In this document: in pieces, positions 59,781 to 64,000 of the stretch
How the letters are laid out: each line of letters opens with the position of its first letter
How positions within the stretch are numbered: position 1 is the stretch's first letter
Assembly: GCF_003226255.1 (NCBI RefSeq)
Contig: NZ_QJST01000004.1
Coordinates: 1-64,000 of the forward strand
DNA: 64,000 nucleotides
Origin: Idiomarina fontislapidosi
GTDB lineage: Bacteria > Pseudomonadota > Gammaproteobacteria > Enterobacterales > Alteromonadaceae
Reading direction: 5' to 3'
Notes under the pieces: model-generated
Database searches by the model: none
What the model saw: only the letters and a program-made list of their open reading frames with translations
Told to the model about the DNA's origin: nothing
Translations under genes and position numbers: made by a program

Positions 59781-60127
59781 GACTTTTGCTCTAGCCACAT
59801 ATCAATTTGCTGACGGTGTGGTGTTACGCTGTCAGCCCAATTCAATAGCCACTGTTCGGCTTGCGCCCAATTCCACTGATGTTTCTCGATATTTTCCATG
59901 TACACGGCGAGTGCCTTGAGACCGACTGAGCGACACGCTCCTTTAATTTTGTGTGCTTGTGAGCGCACTGCTTCTTCATCTTCACTATCAACCGCCGTTT
60001 GCAAAACACTGGCGTAATCTTTGATAACACTATCAAAGGTTTCGAGACTTAGCATTAATCCTTCTTTGCCTAATGATTCGTAATATTGCGTCAATAATTC
60101 AGTATCGAGTACATCAGAATTTGTCAT
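59774..60127 (-). CDS. hptA: ArcB-like HPt protein (HptA)
   Basis: A 117-residue stand-alone phosphotransfer protein. His59 is in SQAHKIKGACRSVGLKAL, and the AHKIKGA-x-x-SVGL pattern is the ArcB HPt signature. In Shewanella, which lacks a full-length ArcB, HptA relays phosphate from kinase ArcS to ArcA. Here the gene is convergent with arcA with a 7-bp overlap, which supports that role. No other function seems more likely. Confidence 0.85.
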   Translation of the reverse strand: MTNSDVLDTELLTQYYESLGKEGLMLSLETFDSVIKDYASVLQTAVDSEDEEAVRSQAHKIKGACRSVGLKALAVYMENIEKHQWNWAQAEQWLLNWADSVTPHRQQIDMWLEQKSH

Positions 60128-60315
60128 ATCTTATCCGTTCTGAATCTAAAACCTTATCCTGTGCGTAATCGTACATTGAGTCAACCGATACGTTTAATCG
60201 GTTTTATTTGATTAATTTTTAGCTTCGGGAATGAAATGATCCCCCTATCTAATATATACTAGCGGACTTGAAGTTTATGCTTGATAAATTGAAGAAAGAG
60301 CGGAGTTCCAAACGA

Positions 60316-61242
60316 ATGCCGAACAGTATGCCCGATGTAGCTAACCAAACACAGGCCCAAACCGAAGGGACCCTGGATTGGGTTGGCATGAGCAATATCG
60401 AAGTACCTATTATGGTTGCTGCGTCTGACGCGTCTGAGCGTCCCGTTGCTGCCCACGTTGAAGCTTTTGTTAACTTAAAAGATCCAAAAGCTAAAGGCAT
60501 TCACATGTCTCGCCTTTATCTTCTTTTGGATCAGCTATCAACTGAGGGTGAACTGAGCCACGCATCACTGAAAAAATTGTTGCACGATTTTATCGAGAGC
60601 CATCAAGACATCAGTGACCGCGCGTTCATCAAATTCGATTTTGATTATCACCTACGCCGTGAATCATTGATCAGTCGCAAGAAGGGCTGGAAAGCTTATC
60701 CAGTAAGCTTGACCGGTCGTTATGATGAAGGCCACTTAAACCTTGAACTGGCTGTTGATGTACCCTATTCATCAACCTGCCCATGCTCAGCAGCATTAGC
60801 GCGCCAACTGATTCAAGAGGCTTTTGACGAAAAATTTGCAGGTCAAGAGAGCGTAGATAAGGCGACCATTCACCAGTGGCTAGGTAGCACAGAGGGTATC
60901 GTTGCGACTCCCCACAGCCAACGCTCAACTGCACAAGTCAAAGTCGCGTTGAGTGATACTGTTGAAGAATTTCCGATTGTCGCTTTGGTGGATGCAATCG
61001 AAAATGCATTGAAAACACCGGTACAAGCTGCAGTAAAACGCGAAGACGAGCAAGAGTTCGCACGGCTCAATGGCCAGAACCTCATGTTCTGTGAGGACGC
61101 ATCACGTCGCCTACAGCATGCGTTGAACCAGATGCCTATCTTTGAGGATTTCTGGGTGCGCGTGAATCACTATGAGTCGTTACACGCTCATGATGCAGTC
61201 AGTGTGACCACAAAAGGCGTCAAAGGCGGCTACAGCTCCTAA
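60316..61242 (+). CDS. folE2: GTP cyclohydrolase FolE2 (type IB)
   Basis: Makes dihydroneopterin triphosphate, the first step of folate and queuosine synthesis, using a fold different from FolE and less dependent on zinc. The metal/active-site Cys lies in [12 protein letters not shown] and the His in [11 protein letters not shown]. The ATG at 60316 gives [11 protein letters not shown], near the usual N-terminus; an ATG at 60328 would also fit. Frame extends upstream to 60268 but there the candidate -10 (TATACT, 60255-60260) would leave almost no leader. It is 308 residues from 60316. Confidence 0.92.
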   Translation: MPNSMPDVANQTQAQTEGTLDWVGMSNIEVPIMVAASDASERPVAAHVEAFVNLKDPKAKGIHMSRLYLLLDQLSTEGELSHASLKKLLHDFIESHQDISDRAFIKFDFDYHLRRESLISRKKGWKAYPVSLTGRYDEGHLNLELAVDVPYSSTCPCSAALARQLIQEAFDEKFAGQESVDKATIHQWLGSTEGIVATPHSQRSTAQVKVALSDTVEEFPIVALVDAIENALKTPVQAAVKREDEQEFARLNGQNLMFCEDASRRLQHALNQMPIFEDFWVRVNHYESLHAHDAVSVTTKGVKGGYSS

Positions 61243-61264
61243 TCCGACGCTGTCTGTTGAAGTT

Positions 61265-61292
61265 AAAAAAGCTTGGCATCCGCCAAGCTTTT
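61265..61292 (+). terminator. Terminator of folE2
   Basis: A 13-bp A/T-capped stem with GCTTGGC/GCCAAGC core (61265-61277 with 61282-61294), a 4-nt loop and a T-tract. It ends folE2. Confidence 0.9.
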
Positions 61293-61363
61293 TTATTTTT
61301 GGCACGCTAGTTGCAATAAATATCTCAGCAAATCATCCGTCAAACTTTTGTTGAGGTGTCACG

Positions 61364-61951
61364 ATGGAAATCATCTTATTATTGTTTATTGGTGTGTTAA
61401 TCGCGGTCGCCGTTATCGCAAGCCGCATGTCTGAGAGTTATGTACCCTACCCTTATAAATTAAAGGACGTAACTTTTTGTTCGGCGCAAGAGGCACAGTT
61501 TCTTACATTACTTGATAAAGCGGTGAGTGACGATTTCAGAATTTTTACCAAGGTACGCTTAAGTGACATCGTCGCGGTAAAACGCGGTTTATCAAGAGCC
61601 GCTCAAAAGGATGCGCAAACGAAAGCGAGTCAGCGTATTCTTGATTACGTGCTGTGCGATATCGAGACCATGGAAATCAAAGCCGTGATTGAACTCGAAC
61701 CTGCGTCGCCGCAGCTCAATCAGCAAAAGCGTAACTTGTTTCTTAAGAACGCGTTAGCCGCCGCTGGTCTCCCGTTTTTACGCTTCAAAGCACAACCGGG
61801 TTATCGTGTCGCTGAGTTAAATCAATACATCCACGCCAAGATCCAACAAGCTGAGCATCTCAAAGCAGCGGTGCCGGGTGGCAATAAATCACAGTCTCAG
61901 CCAGCGACCAATAATGGTAAAAATGGCGAACAATCGCCTATTGCAGCTTAA
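61364..61951 (+). CDS. DUF2726 family membrane-anchored protein
   Basis: A 195-residue protein with an N-terminal transmembrane helix (about 3-20, ILLLFIGVLIAVAVIAS) and a DUF2726 domain at about 40-160. DUF2726 is thought to be related to restriction-nuclease-like folds; conserved pieces are FTKVRLSDIV, LDYVLCD, VIELE and KNALAAAGLPFLRF. The tail is Gln/Asn-rich and disordered. Function unknown. A short gap leads to the CobD-like gene. Confidence 0.82.
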   Translation: MEIILLLFIGVLIAVAVIASRMSESYVPYPYKLKDVTFCSAQEAQFLTLLDKAVSDDFRIFTKVRLSDIVAVKRGLSRAAQKDAQTKASQRILDYVLCDIETMEIKAVIELEPASPQLNQQKRNLFLKNALAAAGLPFLRFKAQPGYRVAELNQYIHAKIQQAEHLKAAVPGGNKSQSQPATNNGKNGEQSPIAA

Positions 61952-61975
61952 CCAATACTCTGTAAAACTGCGGGT

Positions 61976-62926
61976 ATGGACGCTCCATCTTTACAGTGGT
62001 TTTACCACCCTATTGCACTTGCGACATTAGCGCTCATTCTTGAGCGCTTTTTTTCGTTGCCGGAACATTGGCATCCACTGGCAATCTTTCGCCTATTTGC
62101 CAAATTTCTGACTGATAAAGTGTGCCACCCCGAGCATGGAAATACGCAACAGGCCATTGCCGGCTCGCTGCTGTTATTTTTGGTGTTACTGATTTGTCTG
62201 ACCCCTGTGGGGATTATTCAGATGAGTGCTGAACTGCATCAGCTCAGTGCGGTCATTTGGCTATGGTTCGCCATCAGGTACAAACGCACTTTTGACCTGA
62301 CAAAACTCGCCATTCGGGCACTTAATAAGGGGCAAAAACGTGCCGCGCGCGCAATTGTGAGTCGCTTTGTTGCCTTTGACTGTGAGCAATTAAGTCCATT
62401 AGGTCTTGCACAGGCGATTATCGAAGTGCGTTTACGCATATTATTTGTCGGTGTTCTCGCTCCATTACTGACATGGTATTTGCTGGGAGCCACAGCGGCA
62501 CTGGGCGTTCGTTTAATAATTGAGTGCTATTATTTATGGCCCACTGGGTCGCCACGTTATCGCTATTTTGGACGTTGTGCTGAGGTGTTGTATTACGTCG
62601 TCGAATCACTTGCCTTGCTTCCTTTGGCACTGGTTATGATGCCATTCACTTGGCTGTTTAATCACCGTAGTGCGGTTCCTATACGCCAGGGACGGGGTAT
62701 GTCACTTGGCGCTTTTGTTTGGCTCGATGTGATGAGTCAACTGTATCATGTGAGGCTTGGTGGACCGCAAAAATACCAACAACAACGTTATGCCCGCACC
62801 CGTTTCGAGGGGGTCCCAGCGGCTACAAAGTTACAACAAAAGCGCGATTTAACAGGCATTTGGCTCGACATCGTGGTTATCGTGCAGGTTTTTCTGTGTT
62901 TGCTTTTGTTCATTTATCGACCCTGA
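61976..62926 (+). CDS. CobD/CbiB-like membrane protein
   Basis: Resembles the adenosylcobinamide-phosphate synthase CobD/CbiB, an inner-membrane enzyme of cobalamin synthesis. The N-terminal LALILERFFSLPEHWHPL segment matches the family's opening 'L-x-D-x-x-x-x-P-x-x-x-HP'. Several transmembrane helices follow (about 58-78, 160-185, 210-235, 292-314). It is 316 residues long. No other cobalamin genes are nearby, so its substrate and role are uncertain. Confidence 0.7.
   Translation: MDAPSLQWFYHPIALATLALILERFFSLPEHWHPLAIFRLFAKFLTDKVCHPEHGNTQQAIAGSLLLFLVLLICLTPVGIIQMSAELHQLSAVIWLWFAIRYKRTFDLTKLAIRALNKGQKRAARAIVSRFVAFDCEQLSPLGLAQAIIEVRLRILFVGVLAPLLTWYLLGATAALGVRLIIECYYLWPTGSPRYRYFGRCAEVLYYVVESLALLPLALVMMPFTWLFNHRSAVPIRQGRGMSLGAFVWLDVMSQLYHVRLGGPQKYQQQRYARTRFEGVPAATKLQQKRDLTGIWLDIVVIVQVFLCLLLFIYRP
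62029..62055 (+). terminator. Terminator-like hairpin inside the CobD-like gene
   Basis: A perfect 8-bp stem (62029-62036 with 62041-62048), a 4-nt loop and then T's. It lies about 53 bp into the CobD-like coding sequence. It may terminate DUF2726 transcripts, so that the CobD-like gene is attenuated. Confidence 0.65.
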
Positions 62927-62975
62927 GGTTGAGTTCGTATATACTGTGCGCCCTAATAAGCAACCGAAAGTAATT

Positions 62976-63980
62976 ATGAAAACCATTGATGTAATTGGCA
63001 TCGGCAACGCACTCGTCGATCAGGAATTTGAAGTCACTGAAGACTTCCTTGCCAAACACCATTTGGAAAAAGGCATGATGGCACTCATCGAGGAAGATGA
63101 TCAGAATAAACTGATCGCTGAACTCAGCACGATGGGTGAGCTTAAGAAGCAGTGTGGGGGCGGCTCGGCTGCTAACTCTCTGGTCGCTTTCGCACAGTTT
63201 GGCGGCTCTGCTTTTTACTGCTGCAAAGTGGCAAATGACGAGGCCGGCGACTTTTATCAACGTGACTTAGAACACGTTGGCATTCAAACCAATCTAACTG
63301 ACCAAGACAACGATGGCACTACAGGACGTTGTTTAGTCATGGTTACTCCGGATGCAGAGCGCACCATGCGCACCCACTTGGGTATTACCGCTGACCTATC
63401 AGTCAACGAACTTCACCCAGATGCCATTGCTGCTGCAAAGTACCTTTACATCGAAGGCTATCTGATTACTTCTGAGATCGCTCGCAAGGCTATTGCTGAA
63501 GCCAAACGCATCGCGCGCGAAAATGACACGAAAATTGTCATGACTTGTTCAGATCCCGCGATGGTTAAGTATTTCCGCGATGGTATCGATGAGATACTGG
63601 ACGGTGGTGTTGACCTCATGTTCTGTAATAAAGAAGAAGCAGAACTTTTAACCGGCGAAACGGATCCACACGCAGCTGCTCAACGTTTATTAAACTGCGC
63701 CTCAACCGTTGCCATCACGCTCGGTAAAGAAGGTGCGTTGATTGCAGATGCTCAACGCCAAATTCATATTCCTGGCGTTCCCGTTAAAGCGATTGATACG
63801 AATGGCGCAGGTGACATGTTTGCCGGTGCAATGCTGTATGGCATTACTCAAGATATGACGCTTGAGCAAGCAGGTCGTCTTGCCAGTATGGCGGCGGCGG
63901 AGCTGGTTACAGAGTTTGGCGCACGCTTGAGCAAAGCGCGTCAGCAGCAATTATTGGAAAAACTGCTAAGCTACGCTTAA
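62976..63980 (+). CDS. PfkB-family kinase, adenosine kinase-like
   Basis: A ribokinase-family sugar/nucleoside kinase, 334 residues, annotated as adenosine kinase in relatives as I recall. The start MKTIDVIGIGNALVDQ was chosen; ten upstream residues lack support. Motifs are the GG-rich substrate site CGGGSAANSLVAFAQFG, FCNKEEAELLTG, and the catalytic DTNGAGDMFAGAMLYG with the Asp base. Its substrate cannot be fixed. The ribosome site is weak. The 20 bp after the stop show nothing. Confidence 0.85.
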   Translation: MKTIDVIGIGNALVDQEFEVTEDFLAKHHLEKGMMALIEEDDQNKLIAELSTMGELKKQCGGGSAANSLVAFAQFGGSAFYCCKVANDEAGDFYQRDLEHVGIQTNLTDQDNDGTTGRCLVMVTPDAERTMRTHLGITADLSVNELHPDAIAAAKYLYIEGYLITSEIARKAIAEAKRIARENDTKIVMTCSDPAMVKYFRDGIDEILDGGVDLMFCNKEEAELLTGETDPHAAAQRLLNCASTVAITLGKEGALIADAQRQIHIPGVPVKAIDTNGAGDMFAGAMLYGITQDMTLEQAGRLASMAAAELVTEFGARLSKARQQQLLEKLLSYA

Positions 63981-64000
63981 CACCCATTTTTTATGCAAAG

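Overview
This is a chromosomal stretch of a gammaproteobacterium, most likely a marine member of the Alteromonadales (Idiomarina/Alteromonas/Shewanella-like). The reasons are the ndk-rlmN-pilF-rodZ-ispG-hisS-yfgM-bamB-der block, a complete gspC-N type II secretion operon next to hslR/hslO, an ArcA regulator with a free-standing ArcB-type HPt protein, and DUF3545, DUF2982, DUF2726 and CobD/CbiB-like genes typical of that order. The genus cannot be fixed from the sequence alone. Base composition looks near 50% G+C throughout. I see no insertion sequence, prophage, CRISPR array, rRNA or tRNA. The only obviously foreign or decayed piece is a broken AbiE-type toxin gene at the extreme left.

Layout. 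1-525: remnant of an AbiE-like toxin-antitoxin pair. 0.77-5.3 kb (-): guaA, guaB, xseA. 5.3-7.6 kb (+): metX-metY, a methionine sulfhydrylation pair behind a tandem MetJ operator. 7.6-8.5 kb (-): mscS. 8.6-19.8 kb (-): gspC-D-E-F-G-H-I-J-K-L-M-N. 20-21.2 kb (+): hslR-hslO. 21.3-30.3 kb (-): ndk, rlmN, pilF, rodZ, ispG, hisS, yfgM, bamB, der. 30.5-31 kb (+): msrA. 31-33.5 kb (-): trmJ and iscR-iscS, without the rest of the isc operon. 33.6-34.4 kb (+): suhB. 34.4-41.4 kb (-): a small DUF3545 gene, ung, a secreted S9 peptidase, a DUF1302 outer-membrane protein and etfB-etfA. 41.5-43.1 kb: csdE/sufE (+) against tcdA (-) and a PAS protein (-). 43.1-49.4 kb (-): a REC-CheC regulator, thyA, lgt, a TSUP transporter, ptsP, rppH. 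49.5-50.8 kb (+): mutH, DUF2982. 50.8-54.4 kb: an EAL phosphodiesterase (-) divergent from rimB-rimK-M14 deacylase-HPt (+). 54.5-57.2 kb (+): a DUF342/FapA-like gene and rsmC. 57.3-60.1 kb: a CHASE8 sensor kinase, arcA (+) and a convergent hptA (-). 60.3-64 kb (+): folE2, DUF2726, a cobD/cbiB-like gene, a PfkB kinase.

How the genes work together. Most of the window is core metabolism and envelope biogenesis. Three places look like regulatory modules worth testing. First, the EAL-RimB-RimK set matches the c-di-GMP-linked ribosome-modification system RimABK known from Pseudomonas. Here it is extended by an M14-family deacylase that could act as an eraser, an HPt protein and a DUF342 protein. 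Second, kinase-ArcA-HPt resembles the split Arc phosphorelay of Shewanella, with the three parts side by side. Third, iscR-iscS stands alone. Its cysteine desulfurase lacks the usual C-terminal tail, and a separate SufE/CsdE-type sulfur acceptor lies about 9 kb away.
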